Notes: generated from the sequence alone by a model not told the origin. A stretch of DNA of 64,000 nucleotides from CAXBCP01 sp047638395 (GCA_047638395.1 JBLIMV010000004.1:148599-212598), one strand, 5' to 3'; positions 1 to 9,664 are shown, numbered from the stretch's first letter. A program made the numbers and translations.

Positions 1-702
1 ACTTGGCGTCGCAAGATCGATCCGCAGACGCCGGGCATCGGTCAGATCTCCGGCCAATTGGCGGGAATCGATGATCCGTCCCTCGCGCATGATCAGCATG
101 TCGGTGCAATACCCTTCAAGCTCGGCCAGGATATGCGACGATACCAACAGGGTCATACCTGCATCGCGCAGGCCGATCAGCAGCATCGACAGGGATTGCC
201 GCGCTTCGGGATCGAGGCCCGAAGCGGGCTCGTCCAGCACCAGGAATTCCGGCTCGTGCACAATCGCCTGCGCAATGGCGAGACGCTGGCGCAGGCCACG
301 GGACAACGCACCGGCCTTTTCGCGCAACCGGTCGGTTAGCTTGAGACGTTCAGCCGCCGCCTCGACGACGGTACGCACCTGATCGCCGGAAACGCCATAG
401 GCGCGCGCCGTATAGGTCAGACACTGGCGGACGGTCAGCTGGTCGTAAACACCGAAGAAATCGGACAAATAGGCCATGCGGCGGTGGCAGTCGCGCGGAT
501 GCTCGTGAACATCCACCCCGTCGAACAGAACCTGCCCCGAAAACGGGCCGTGCAGACCAACGATACAGCGGATAAGCGTGGTTTTACCCGCGCCATTGGG
601 TCCGACCAGTGCCGTGATACTCCCGGTCTTGATGACACAGGAAACATCGTGCAGCGCCCGCTTCGTCGGGTACTCGAATATTAGGTTTTTGACCTCGATC
701 AT
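1..702 (-). CDS. ABC transporter ATP-binding protein (C-terminus beyond window edge)
   Basis: The minus-strand frame is open from an ATG at 702 to the window edge, giving 234 residues without a stop. It shows the full ABC ATPase signature: Walker A GPNGAGKTT near residue 35, a degenerate signature LSRGLRQR near 130, Walker B FLVLDEP with DEPASGLDP near 155, and the switch histidine in LLVSSHI near 185. This is the nucleotide-binding subunit of a transporter, probably an exporter of the CcmA/NatA/DrrA type that drives a separate membrane subunit. The partner would lie to the left, outside the window. The substrate cannot be told. The family and start are secure; the missing part is the C-terminal tail. 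Confidence 0.9.
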   Translation of the reverse strand, partial: MIEVKNLIFEYPTKRALHDVSCVIKTGSITALVGPNGAGKTTLIRCIVGLHGPFSGQVLFDGVDVHEHPRDCHRRMAYLSDFFGVYDQLTVRQCLTYTARAYGVSGDQVRTVVEAAAERLKLTDRLREKAGALSRGLRQRLAIAQAIVHEPEFLVLDEPASGLDPEARQSLSMLLIGLRDAGMTLLVSSHILAELEGYCTDMLIMREGRIIDSRQLAGDLTDARRLRIDLATPS

Positions 703-742
703 CGGATGGGGCCGGTTGTCCTTTGTTGATCCGGCAGGCGAT

Positions 743-773
743 CCCGCCGGCCCTGGTTGTCAGAGCCGGCGGG
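743..773 (-). terminator. GC-rich hairpin after the DM9 protein gene
   Basis: A 9-bp perfect inverted repeat (cccgccggc at 743-751 and gccggcggg at 765-773, loop 13 nt) lies in the gap between the stop of the large gene at 797 and the ATPase start at 702. It could end the transcript of the large gene. There is no T-run after it on the minus strand, so it is at best a weak or factor-assisted terminator, or an mRNA 3'-end stabiliser. Confidence 0.35.
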
Positions 774-796
774 AGACCGGACCGTACTGGCACCGC

Positions 797-3700
797 TTAT
801 TTAGCAAGCGCTTTAAGCGTGTTCAACTGGCGCAGCATCTTGGTGTTTACACCAGCGCGGGCCGGTGGCGTTGCCGCTGTTGCACCCTTGGGCTTATTGC
901 CGAGTGTGGACGCCCGGCTGACCGGCGCCGATTTCAGCATAGTGGCACGGCCGCGCGCACGGGATTTCGAATACGCGACGGCGAATGCTTTCTTCTGCTG
1001 GGCATTCATGCCGGCCACTTTGGAAAGCCGCTTGGCCATCCTCTGTTGCCGCTTCGCAAGCCGGGCGGATGACACTTTCCCGGCGCTAACGCCCTTTTTG
1101 GCCGCCACTTTCTTTTTACCCCAGGACCGTGCAAAGGCAGCCCGCTGCTTCTGGCTCAGCTTGGCCAGCGCCTTGCTCTGCGATTTCTTCTTCTGCGCAC
1201 CCTTGGTCGCCTTCGACGCCGCGAGCGCTGCCGCCTTATTTGCCGACACCGTCCTTACGACTTTTTTGACGGCAACTTTGCTGCGCGCGGCTCTGACTTT
1301 TGTGGTCTTGGCCACCCGCTTTGCCATCGAAGCTTCGCGTTTCTTTAGCTTGGCTGTAAAAGCCAGCAGACGCTTTTTCTTGTACGCCGTCTGCTGTTTC
1401 TTACGGGCCGCCGCCTGTTTGGTCTGGAGCATCCGGGCGGCATTCGCTGCGGCAACCGCCGTCGCACTTGCCTGCATTGCCTGTTGGACTGCCGCTGCCG
1501 CCTGCTTGTTGATGTTCTTCAACGCCGAGGACATGCCGGCGAACCCGCCGCCACCGCCGCCGCTGGATTTGCGCTGCACTGGTTTGACACCGGCATCGCG
1601 GATTGCCTGTCCACAGGCGCTCGCCGGATCTTTCTGCAGCTTGAGCAGATTTACCCGCATCGCGCGAAGCTCTTTTTCCTGATTACCGAGGAAGACCGGG
1701 TCGAGCTGTTCTTTCAGACCGCGCGGACGCGATTTATAGTTCCGCTCGACCTCTTTGCGCGGCGCACCGCTGCCTGGCGCCTTTTTGAGTTCGGCGGCGA
1801 TCCCGGAGAGAATCCGGCCCTGGCTGGTGTATTTTGCGGTACTGTCACGCTGCGCGACAGATGTCTTGGCCGCTTTGTACTGATTGACCAGACCCGTGTA
1901 ATTGTGAAGACCGGCGCGGTTCACGGTCATCGTCTGATACCCGCTTTTGAAACCGCGTTCCTTCCCGCCATAACCGATATAGCAGTTCTTATTCGGCGCA
2001 ATTTTGCCAGGGTGCGTGCCGCCTTTGTAACGGACACGGCAGACATAGACGTTTTTACCCTTTTCTTTCCCGACATACATCGCGCTCCGGGTGTTGCCGT
2101 TCGTCCAGCCTACGCGGCTGCTCGTCCCGACAAGCACGTCATAGGTGCTTTGGCGGTGTTCCTTGCCGTAGAAGCCGATATTGCAATAGCCGGCGACGAC
2201 CTTGCCACTGGCCCAGTTCCCTTTGTACTTGGAACGACAGACATAGAGGCGCGAACGACCCGGCTCCGAGCCGCCACTGATCGCGCCGGACGGGATGCGC
2301 CCGCCTCTGTTCACTTTGACCCAGCGGGCCGGGTTAACCGGTGCACCATTCCCCAGTGCCCGGAATGCCCGGCTGGCTTCCATCGCCGTCACATACTTGT
2401 AGGCCTGCGCATTTCGCGTCCGCCGCGAGATCACCGACAGCTCGCTGTTTACGAGCTTGATGTGCTGATCCAGCGCGTAGGGGTGCGTTTCGCACATGCC
2501 GGGATCAAACGGTATTGCGGTTGCCTTCAGTTTGCCGGATTCGATCAGGGATTCGGAATAATTCCGCGCCTGCTGACCGGTGACAGGGTTAAAGGTGAAG
2601 CTGCCGGCAACTTTTACCGGAGCCGGCATGTTGCCCGGCAGGGGCGCTGCCTTGCCCTTGCTGCCGCCGCCGCTATCGGCACCGGGCACAAAGACCTCAA
2701 ACACCTTTTCGACCGGGACATTGAAGTCCCATTTGATGTCTTTCAGATATTCGGTGCCGAGCAGGGTGTATTCGATACCCAGCTCACCCTTCTGACTGGC
2801 GTTCAGGACCGCGAGCTTGCCCTTCATCCATAGTTTTTCAATATCGAACACCGAGGCGATGGCAGACAACGCCTGCCCGGCAAACTTGCCGGCGAACTCG
2901 ATCGCGTTGCCGAAGGTCACCATGGCGGTGCTCAGTGCGTCGCTCGCCGCGGCCAGAACCTTGCCGAAGGCATTGATGGTCTTGTTGAGCCCATCGATGA
3001 CAGCGCTCAAAACCTTGCCGGTTCCTTTGAGAAATTCATCAACGACCTTCTGTGCAATATCGAGCACGCCGCGGGCGACCTTCATTGCCGTCCAGAGCGA
3101 CCCCGCCGCGACACAATGGTCCCAATCCCAGGGTTTGGGACTGCATTTCCCTTTTTCGCGGTCATATTTCTTTTTAAGCTTGTTGACCTCGGCCTTCGCC
3201 TTGTTGAATTCGGCATAGGCGGATTTGCGTGCCTGCTCCAGATCACCGACCGCCTTGGATTTACCGATCTTCGCTTTCTGAATGCGATCAGACGCGACAT
3301 GCAATTCCCGGTTCATGCCGGAGACGGCGGTTTCAACGCCGCGGCTGAAATCGGCGGTCGCGGTCTGAATGCCATCGGCGAAACGATTGAAGAAATTGCC
3401 TTCAATGATGCCTGTGGCCGTGAACCCGGCGTTTTTCAGGCTGCGCGTGTTGCTTTCAAGCACCAGAGACGCGTCGAACAGGCCGAACGGTGCGGCCCCT
3501 TCGATAATGGCGACCTGCGCCTTTTTATCGATCGACAGCTCAAAGCTGCCACCCGAACCGAGAAGGGAGACGGTTTCTGTTTTGATGCGCACATGTGGAT
3601 TGGTGATATTTTCCACCGTGATCGCGATATCGACCTCACCCTGCGGCAGCTTGATGATGTCGATGGGCAGATTTGCCTGGGTCTTCGCTTTGATCTCGAT

Positions 3701-5176
3701 ACCGTGGGTCGGCTTGATGACCGCGGTCTCGACCTCGCCCATCTTGGTACCGAAGACGATCAGATTGCCCGCCATTTCCAGCCCGGCATCGAGGCCAAGG
3801 CTCAGCGAGACGTCGATGAACGGCCCTTCACCGGTCTTTACGCCACCGATCCTGACAAAATCGTCCGGAATCGGCGGGTGCGGGATTTTGGATCCGGTCA
3901 CGGCATTGGTCAGATCGGCAAATGCCGCCGTCAGATCTTTCAGGCTGAGCGACGCGATCTTATTTGGATCGGTCGGAGAGACCATGAACTTGATCTGCTC
4001 GGGAATCGGAATACCGGACGTGGCGGCCGGCACCTGCACGGCAGCGAAGGTCACGATGTTGTTGTCGTAGAACCGCCCGCCGGCACCGATGCCGATGGCA
4101 ACCGCATCAGGCTTGATCTCGAACGCCATCGTGTAGTCCTGGAGATCGATGAACGGCAGGCCGAAGGCCTTCTTGAACGCGCCGTCCTTCCCCTTGAACA
4201 TCGTGGCCGCGATGGAGAACGTCGGCTTGCCACCTTCGAGCGCCATGGCCACTTCGATATCCATCGTCGTTTTCGCGGTCGCAATTTTCTTCTTCGCGAT
4301 ATCGGGATAGGCGAAGGGAACGTCTCCCGCTTCGAGGAAGAAACCGAACTTGGTCGATGCATCGAGCACGTCAAATTCGGCTTTGAGGCCGACCGTAAAG
4401 GTTGCCGGAATCTCGATCTTTTTACCGATCCGGGGCCGGATTGGCGGCAGGGCCGCAAGGAAGCTGGCCGTGATCGAGGGCGTTTTGCCATCCATCACCG
4501 CGCTCAGCACACCGGTGCTCAGCTGCGCTTTGAACAGAGCCTTGGACGATTTGCCGCCAATCGCCTCAATCGCGTCTTTCAGCGGCTTCAGCTTACCGAT
4601 ATCGGACATCGCCATAAAGGTGATGCCCTGGTCGAGGCTGACCTCAAACGCAGCATTATCGTCAAAATACGGGGTGAACATGGCCTTTGCCGCCGCGGGC
4701 AGCTTGTTCTGTTCAAGCTCCGCGCCACGGGCGGCGACGACCCAGACCATCCGGTCGAAGGTCAGCATGTCGGTGACTTCGATACCAGGGACTTTAAAGA
4801 AGTCGCTGAGTTTGGGGGTCCGCTTCTGGCCGGTAGCACTCAGGGGTTCCATCGCGAAATAGGTTTCGGTGCCGCCCTTGAAGACGAGGAAATTCCAGCG
4901 CATGGCAAAGAAATTGATAAAGCCGGAAATTGTTTTTTCCGTCGCGGTCACACCGGCCATATCCATATTGGCGAGCTTGCCGAGCTTGAGCTTGTTCAGG
5001 GCATCGCCGACACCCGGTATATCTTTCAGCTTGATTGTCGTTTTACCGGCGACGTCGTCGGCAAAACCCGCGCTATACGCCGTCTGCGGCGTTGCGAGCG
5101 ATACCGCCCCTGCCGCGACAACGAACATCGCCAGAATCAATAATTGACGGAATTTCGATAGAAAAATTTGTGCCAT
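797..5176 (-). CDS. large exported protein with DM9 repeats and histone-H1-like tail
   Basis: 1459 residues from ATG 5176, chosen over an in-frame TTG at 5191 because a GGGGGG ribosome site sits about 8 nt upstream of the ATG. Residues 1-36 look like a Sec signal peptide ending AYSA. Residues 40-610 are of unrecognised fold (alternating beta-type sequence). About 612-672 is a charged, coiled-coil-like stretch rich in Lys, Glu and Ala. About 950-1085 holds two repeats of the form YVCRxxYKG...GK...CxIGxxGKE, which match DM9 (DUF3421, natterin/CGL1-type lectin) repeats as I remember them. After a Gly6 run near 1205 the last 250 residues are almost only Lys, Ala, Arg, Ser, Gln and Val, like histone H1 tails. 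Exported location, carbohydrate binding by DM9 and polyanion binding by the tail are inferences. No homologue is recognised for the whole protein. Confidence 0.75.
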   Translation of the reverse strand: MAQIFLSKFRQLLILAMFVVAAGAVSLATPQTAYSAGFADDVAGKTTIKLKDIPGVGDALNKLKLGKLANMDMAGVTATEKTISGFINFFAMRWNFLVFKGGTETYFAMEPLSATGQKRTPKLSDFFKVPGIEVTDMLTFDRMVWVVAARGAELEQNKLPAAAKAMFTPYFDDNAAFEVSLDQGITFMAMSDIGKLKPLKDAIEAIGGKSSKALFKAQLSTGVLSAVMDGKTPSITASFLAALPPIRPRIGKKIEIPATFTVGLKAEFDVLDASTKFGFFLEAGDVPFAYPDIAKKKIATAKTTMDIEVAMALEGGKPTFSIAATMFKGKDGAFKKAFGLPFIDLQDYTMAFEIKPDAVAIGIGAGGRFYDNNIVTFAAVQVPAATSGIPIPEQIKFMVSPTDPNKIASLSLKDLTAAFADLTNAVTGSKIPHPPIPDDFVRIGGVKTGEGPFIDVSLSLGLDAGLEMAGNLIVFGTKMGEVETAVIKPTHGIEIKAKTQANLPIDIIKLPQGEVDIAITVENITNPHVRIKTETVSLLGSGGSFELSIDKKAQVAIIEGAAPFGLFDASLVLESNTRSLKNAGFTATGIIEGNFFNRFADGIQTATADFSRGVETAVSGMNRELHVASDRIQKAKIGKSKAVGDLEQARKSAYAEFNKAKAEVNKLKKKYDREKGKCSPKPWDWDHCVAAGSLWTAMKVARGVLDIAQKVVDEFLKGTGKVLSAVIDGLNKTINAFGKVLAAASDALSTAMVTFGNAIEFAGKFAGQALSAIASVFDIEKLWMKGKLAVLNASQKGELGIEYTLLGTEYLKDIKWDFNVPVEKVFEVFVPGADSGGGSKGKAAPLPGNMPAPVKVAGSFTFNPVTGQQARNYSESLIESGKLKATAIPFDPGMCETHPYALDQHIKLVNSELSVISRRTRNAQAYKYVTAMEASRAFRALGNGAPVNPARWVKVNRGGRIPSGAISGGSEPGRSRLYVCRSKYKGNWASGKVVAGYCNIGFYGKEHRQSTYDVLVGTSSRVGWTNGNTRSAMYVGKEKGKNVYVCRVRYKGGTHPGKIAPNKNCYIGYGGKERGFKSGYQTMTVNRAGLHNYTGLVNQYKAAKTSVAQRDSTAKYTSQGRILSGIAAELKKAPGSGAPRKEVERNYKSRPRGLKEQLDPVFLGNQEKELRAMRVNLLKLQKDPASACGQAIRDAGVKPVQRKSSGGGGGGFAGMSSALKNINKQAAAAVQQAMQASATAVAAANAARMLQTKQAAARKKQQTAYKKKRLLAFTAKLKKREASMAKRVAKTTKVRAARSKVAVKKVVRTVSANKAAALAASKATKGAQKKKSQSKALAKLSQKQRAAFARSWGKKKVAAKKGVSAGKVSSARLAKRQQRMAKRLSKVAGMNAQQKKAFAVAYSKSRARGRATMLKSAPVSRASTLGNKPKGATAATPPARAGVNTKMLRQLNTLKALAK

Positions 5177-5344
5177 TTTGGTGCCCCCCAAAAAAATGCA
5201 GCCGCGTCAGAATTGTCGCTATAGCTTACCCGACTCTATTTTGCGCACACACATTGTGGTGGCGCAACACCCCACCACCAACAGAAATATCATTCTGCCC
5301 AACCCAACCTGAACCTAAGATGAACAGGCCGCTAACACCGGGAT

Positions 5345-7324
5345 TTAGCCAATCGGCCAGGGCAGAATCAAAACATCCTGCAGCACGCCCCGCGGAAAAT
5401 CGAGAATCATGATCCAGGCCAGTGCCGTCACGAATCCGACGCCACCGGTCGTCATGGCCGCAACCCGGACCCAGGATGCGTCGGTTTTGACCCGCAGAAA
5501 AATCACAAAGAAACCGACAATCGACAACCAGAACCCGATAAGCATGGTCGCCACCAGGAAGGCGGCAAGCCAGAGAATGTAATGCCATAGACCGGGAATT
5601 TCCTCGCCCTGCAGATGATCGCCCTCTACCTCGTGATCGTAGTTCACGGTGTGGGCGACCTTGTTGGACCAGGTCACGTACACCATATAGGCCGCGATCG
5701 GCAGCATCGTGACGCCGATGCCGATCGTATAGATACCGCCGATAAACGAGTGGCCGAGCCCATCGATCAGCCCCCAGGCAAAAAACGCAAACACGGCGGT
5801 GGCGAACCACGCCTGTGGGCGCATGTTTTTCGCTTTGAGTGCCACGGCTGCTTCGGCATCGATCTCGCCGGTAGGCGCATTCCGCGCGCCGAGCCAGGCC
5901 GACACCAGCGTAAACGCGGCAATGATCAGCACACCGGGACGCAGCAGGAAACCCCAGTCATAGAACTGCACCGCCTGGTACAGATAGGTTTCAGACTGGT
6001 CAGCCAGCACGAAGCCGATCAGAAAGGCAGGGCGCGGCCAGCCGAAACGCTTCAGCAAAATACCGAGCAGGCCAACGACGAACAGCGTAATCAGGTCGCC
6101 GAGGTCACGTTGTGCCTGGAACGCCGCAAAACAGATCACCATGATCATGAATGGCGCAAGATACGCATAGCGAATGGTCGTCAGCATGGCGACGTATTTG
6201 GACAGGAACAGGCAGGCGCCGGCGCCGATCACGTTCGCGAGCGCCAATGACCAGATAATGACATAGGTAAGATTGAGCTGGCCTTCGACCATGGAAGGAC
6301 CGGGTTCCAGCCCGATCAGCACCATACCGCCGATAAACACCGCCATTGACCCGGAACCGGGGATGCCAAACAGCAATGTGGGGATCAGCCCGCCGCCTTC
6401 CTTGGCATTATTGGCGCTTTCCGGCGCCAATACGCCGCGGATATCGCCCTTGCCGAACTGGGATGTATCCTTTGCCGTCTGTTTGACGTGGCCATAGGCG
6501 ATCCAGTCGACGACACTGCCGCCGAGCCCCGGCAAAGCGCCGATCAGGCAGCCGATACCGGCACAGCGCACGCATAACCATTTATACGTCCACATGTCTT
6601 TGAGGCCGCGCACCCAGCCCGAGCCGAGGGTCTGACTGCGGGAGATCGACCCGCCGGCACGCAGCAGATCGATAATTTCGGGCACCGCGAACATCGCCAG
6701 GCCGATCACCACCAGCGGCAACCCGTCACCGAGATAGGCATTACCCAGCGTCATCCGGAATTCACCGGTCGCAGGCGCCCCGCCAAGCGCGCCGAACATC
6801 AGCCCGAGCCCGCAGGCCAGGAGACCCTTGGCCATGTTGCCGCCGGCAAGCACACCGACCATCGACAGGCCGAGAATCGTCAGCATGAACAGCTCGGCCG
6901 ACGTGAAGAGAAGAATAATATCGCGCGCAACCACAATGACGAATGTCAGGATGACCGCGCCGATCAGCCCGCCAAACAGCGAGGCCGAGAACGCCGCCCC
7001 CAGGGCGCGGGCGCCCTCACCTTTCTTGGCGAGCGGAAATCCGTCGAGCACCGTCGCCTGAGACGCGCTGGACCCGGGTATTCCCATCAGGACGGACGTA
7101 AACGTATCTGATGTCGGAATAACGGCGACAAGACCGATCAGCATCGACAGCGCCGATGTGGGGTCCATGCCGTAGAGGAACGGTAGAAGAATAGAGAGCC
7201 CGACGATACCGCCGAGCCCGGGGAAAATACCGACGGCGAGGCCCATGGCGACGCCGGCCAGCAGGTAAAGCAGATGCTGACCACTCGTGATTTCAACCAA
7301 CGCAGCTGAGAGTGCTTCGAGCAT
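5345..7324 (-). CDS. tctA: tripartite tricarboxylate transporter permease, TctA-TctB fusion
   Basis: 659 residues; TctA alone is usually about 500. Residues 1-490 are the TctA large membrane subunit, with the two characteristic glycine motifs GIFPGLGG near 33 and GALPGLGG near 260, plus FGIPGSGS near 335. The extra C-terminal 160 residues contain about four hydrophobic segments, which matches the small subunit TctB. A separate tctB is absent from the locus, so the two subunits appear fused. The protein imports a carboxylate across the inner membrane using the ion gradient, supplied by the TctC-type binding protein encoded 85 bp upstream. A GGGGGAA ribosome site precedes ATG 7324. The nearby tcuAB genes suggest tricarballylate, citrate or aconitate as substrate (inference). 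Confidence 0.9.
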   Translation of the reverse strand: MLEALSAALVEITSGQHLLYLLAGVAMGLAVGIFPGLGGIVGLSILLPFLYGMDPTSALSMLIGLVAVIPTSDTFTSVLMGIPGSSASQATVLDGFPLAKKGEGARALGAAFSASLFGGLIGAVILTFVIVVARDIILLFTSAELFMLTILGLSMVGVLAGGNMAKGLLACGLGLMFGALGGAPATGEFRMTLGNAYLGDGLPLVVIGLAMFAVPEIIDLLRAGGSISRSQTLGSGWVRGLKDMWTYKWLCVRCAGIGCLIGALPGLGGSVVDWIAYGHVKQTAKDTSQFGKGDIRGVLAPESANNAKEGGGLIPTLLFGIPGSGSMAVFIGGMVLIGLEPGPSMVEGQLNLTYVIIWSLALANVIGAGACLFLSKYVAMLTTIRYAYLAPFMIMVICFAAFQAQRDLGDLITLFVVGLLGILLKRFGWPRPAFLIGFVLADQSETYLYQAVQFYDWGFLLRPGVLIIAAFTLVSAWLGARNAPTGEIDAEAAVALKAKNMRPQAWFATAVFAFFAWGLIDGLGHSFIGGIYTIGIGVTMLPIAAYMVYVTWSNKVAHTVNYDHEVEGDHLQGEEIPGLWHYILWLAAFLVATMLIGFWLSIVGFFVIFLRVKTDASWVRVAAMTTGGVGFVTALAWIMILDFPRGVLQDVLILPWPIG

Positions 7325-7351
7325 CTTGTTCCCCCACGTTTATCGCAATTA

Positions 7352-7386
7352 CCGCGGGGCACCGGTCTATGCCGGCTGCCCCGCGG
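7352..7386 (-). promoter_or_regulatory. strong intercistronic hairpin between tctC and tctA
   Basis: An inverted repeat of ccgcggggca (7352-7361) with tgccccgcgg (7377-7386) is extended inward by ccgg/ccgg around a 6-nt loop, with one bulged base. It fills the gap between the binding-protein gene and the permease gene. There is no T-run. Such hairpins often protect the upstream message and lower permease expression relative to the binding protein; that role is inferred. Confidence 0.55.
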
Positions 7387-7409
7387 ATCGTTATCGCGGC
7401 CTGTAAAGC

Positions 7410-8510
7410 CTAAGGTACGGCGTTAAAGCGCCGCTTCAGCCAGGCTTTGACCCAGGCCTTGGATTCGGGTGAGACCGTGGTCGCCACCTTCTTCAGGACC
7501 TGCGCTTTTTCGCCGACAGCCTGCGGATAATTGCCGAGCGATTTTGCTGCTGCGGCTGCAAACCCTGGCTCGTTGATGGTGTCAGCCGCTGCTTTGCGCA
7601 GCGTTGCGACGATATCAGCCGGGGTGCCTTTTTTGACAAAGATCATTTTTTGCGCCGGATAGCCCGCCGCCATAAACGTCCGCCATGCAGTCCAGGCCGG
7701 TCCCTTCGGTTTTTTGCCGTGCATGCGCTCATACACTTCGCCGACATGGGGCAGGTTGGGGAAAGTCGGATCGCGCACCAGCTCACCCTTTGCATCGAGC
7801 ATGCCCCAGGTCATCAGCGGCACGGCCTTACCGGCTTTGACCAGCGGCGTGACGCGTTTGATGAAGGCAGGCGTCGTTTGATAATCGATGCGCACTTCAC
7901 CGCGCTCGAATGCCAGGCGGGACGGACCGCGGCCCTTCATGCCAAAGACCGGCTTCACGGTGAGGCCGAGGATATCAAAGGCCAGAAGCGGCACCAGATC
8001 GAGCGACGTTGCGCCCTGCGACCCGAATTTCAGCTTTGCCTTTTGCAGCTGCTTCATGCCTGCCTTCGTCGCTTCCTTCACGCCGAGAGACGGATTGACG
8101 TAAACGATGCCGCCAACGGGCGTGGCAAGGATCACTTCCCAGTCCGCGTAATCGTATTTCACGCGGCGGTCGTCGAGCAGGAACGGAAACTGCGTCGAGC
8201 CGGATGTGCCGAGCATCATCAGCCCGTCTGTGCCGGCGCGGCGGGCAAAGAAATTAGTGCCCTTGGTCGAGCTCGCACCAGGCATGTTCTTGACCGCGAT
8301 CGTCGGCTGGCCGGGGATATTTTTCTGGAGCCGCGGCGCATAAAAACGTGCCCAGCGATTCGATCCACCGCCGGTGCCGTAAGGGATGATCCATTCGATC
8401 CGTTTACCGGAAAAATCGGCAGCGGGCGCAGGGGTTGCGACCGTGCCGAGGGTGAGCGCGAAACCGGCGAATGCCAGTGTCGCACCCTTGGCGATTGTAA
8501 GTGTCTTCAT
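7410..8510 (-). CDS. tctC: TctC-family (Bug) periplasmic substrate-binding protein
   Basis: 366 residues with a signal peptide of about 30 residues (MKTL..., cleavage near APAADF). It opens with the TTT binding-protein pattern RIEWIIPYGTGGGSNRWAR followed by NMPGASSTKGTNFF, the two loops that hold the carboxylate in Bug proteins. A GGGAGG ribosome site stands before ATG 8510. It captures the substrate in the periplasm for the TctA-TctB permease encoded just downstream. The Arg and Trp in SNRWARF where many family members have D and xAR suggest a specific ligand pocket, but the ligand itself cannot be read from sequence. Context (tcuA, tcuB, PrpF-type isomerase on the same strand) points to a tricarboxylate. 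Confidence 0.88.
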   Translation of the reverse strand: MKTLTIAKGATLAFAGFALTLGTVATPAPAADFSGKRIEWIIPYGTGGGSNRWARFYAPRLQKNIPGQPTIAVKNMPGASSTKGTNFFARRAGTDGLMMLGTSGSTQFPFLLDDRRVKYDYADWEVILATPVGGIVYVNPSLGVKEATKAGMKQLQKAKLKFGSQGATSLDLVPLLAFDILGLTVKPVFGMKGRGPSRLAFERGEVRIDYQTTPAFIKRVTPLVKAGKAVPLMTWGMLDAKGELVRDPTFPNLPHVGEVYERMHGKKPKGPAWTAWRTFMAAGYPAQKMIFVKKGTPADIVATLRKAAADTINEPGFAAAAAKSLGNYPQAVGEKAQVLKKVATTVSPESKAWVKAWLKRRFNAVP

Positions 8511-8572
8511 ATTGCGAATACCTCCCGTGTTTTCGCGTTGCGTTACATATTTACCGAAGCGCGAACTGTCAC

Positions 8573-9664
8573 CTAGTCGTGCGGCAGAACGCTTTCGGGA
8601 ATCATTACCCCACCCTGCATGATCATGCGTGCAGTGCGGATAATACCTGCGGCTTCTATCTCGGCACCGGCGCCATGGTCCTGCAGTGTGAGTGACAGGT
8701 GAAGCTGGCCGACCGGATGTTCGATCGAGAATTCCGGCCGGTCGCCGGCCTCTACCGGCTTTGCCATGGGCTGTACAACAGTTCCCTCCGCCAGACAGGC
8801 ATAGGCAAGTGCTATGCCGCCGGTGATAGCGTGGGTTTCATGGGTTTTGTCGGGCACGAAATAGCGCGACGATATATTTCCGTCGCTCCGTGGCGCTGCG
8901 GCAATGATGATCTTGGGAACCACCTTGCCGGAGACGTCGCCCAGCCCCATACGCTTTCCGGCTTCGCGGCGCATCGGCTCGACGCGGGCAAAAAACGCCT
9001 CATCGGCGCTCAGTTCGGCCGCGGTCTCATAACCGGTCTTGCCGATATCGGCGGCGCGCATGACCATAACCGGCATGGCCGCATCGACGAGCGTCACATC
9101 AATGCCGTCGATCTGCTCCATGGGCTTGCCGGTCGGAAACAGCTCGTCGGTATAAGATCCTATGGCATCCATGAAGTTGAGCAGAATGGGTGCGCCCGTG
9201 CCAGGCACCCCGTCAATCGACGCATCGCCTTCAAATTCGACATGACCGCCGGGGGTCTGGATCACCGCTTCAACCTTGCCGCCGGTATTTACCTGGTGGA
9301 TCCGTACCCGGGTCTCACCGTCCTCGACGGATACCAGCCCGGTTTCAATGGCATAGGGTCCGACACCCGCCAGCATGTTGCCGCAGGTCGGCCCGTAATC
9401 GACCGACGCGTCATCGACCGATACCTGGGCGAAAAAATAATCGACATCGCAGTCTTCGCGCTCGGACGGAGAAATAATACAGGTTTTGCTGGTGACCGAC
9501 GTCGTACCGCCAACGCCGTCGACCTGGCGCGGATCGGGCGAACCGAACGCTGCGAGCAGGATGCCATCCCACAACGATTGATCTTCAGGCAGGTCTGCCT
9601 TGTTAAAATACAGCCCGCGCGACGTGCCACCGCGCATGAAAATGGCTGGGATCGCCGTTTGCAT
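8573..9664 (-). CDS. PrpF/GalD-type isomerase (aconitate or oxalomesaconate)
   Basis: 363 residues, full family length. It begins IPAIFMRGGTSRGLYF and continues with DPRQVDGVGGTTSVTSKTCI and DYGPTCGNMLAG, the conserved catalytic loops of PrpF-type, diaminopimelate-epimerase-fold isomerases; the Cys in PTCGN and the Lys in SKT are the usual acid/base residues. Known members isomerise 2-methylaconitate (PrpF) or tautomerise 4-oxalomesaconate (GalD). No prpB, prpC, acnD or gallate genes are nearby. Between a TTT transporter and tcuAB, the likeliest job is cis/trans isomerisation of aconitate formed from, or imported alongside, tricarballylate (inference). It sits 105 bp after tcuB and 62 bp before tctC, probably in one operon. 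Confidence 0.85.
   Translation of the reverse strand: MQTAIPAIFMRGGTSRGLYFNKADLPEDQSLWDGILLAAFGSPDPRQVDGVGGTTSVTSKTCIISPSEREDCDVDYFFAQVSVDDASVDYGPTCGNMLAGVGPYAIETGLVSVEDGETRVRIHQVNTGGKVEAVIQTPGGHVEFEGDASIDGVPGTGAPILLNFMDAIGSYTDELFPTGKPMEQIDGIDVTLVDAAMPVMVMRAADIGKTGYETAAELSADEAFFARVEPMRREAGKRMGLGDVSGKVVPKIIIAAAPRSDGNISSRYFVPDKTHETHAITGGIALAYACLAEGTVVQPMAKPVEAGDRPEFSIEHPVGQLHLSLTLQDHGAGAEIEAAGIIRTARMIMQGGVMIPESVLPHD

Noticed and set aside
723..1682. 319-codon plus-strand open frame over the Lys/Ala-rich tail
   Set aside because: Its Ala/Phe-rich text is the complement of Lys and Ala codons on the other strand.
3116..5143. 675-codon plus-strand open frame opposite the DM9 protein gene
   Set aside because: Arg/Gly/His/Asp-rich antisense shadow with no ribosome site or family; the minus frame has a signal peptide and recognisable domains.
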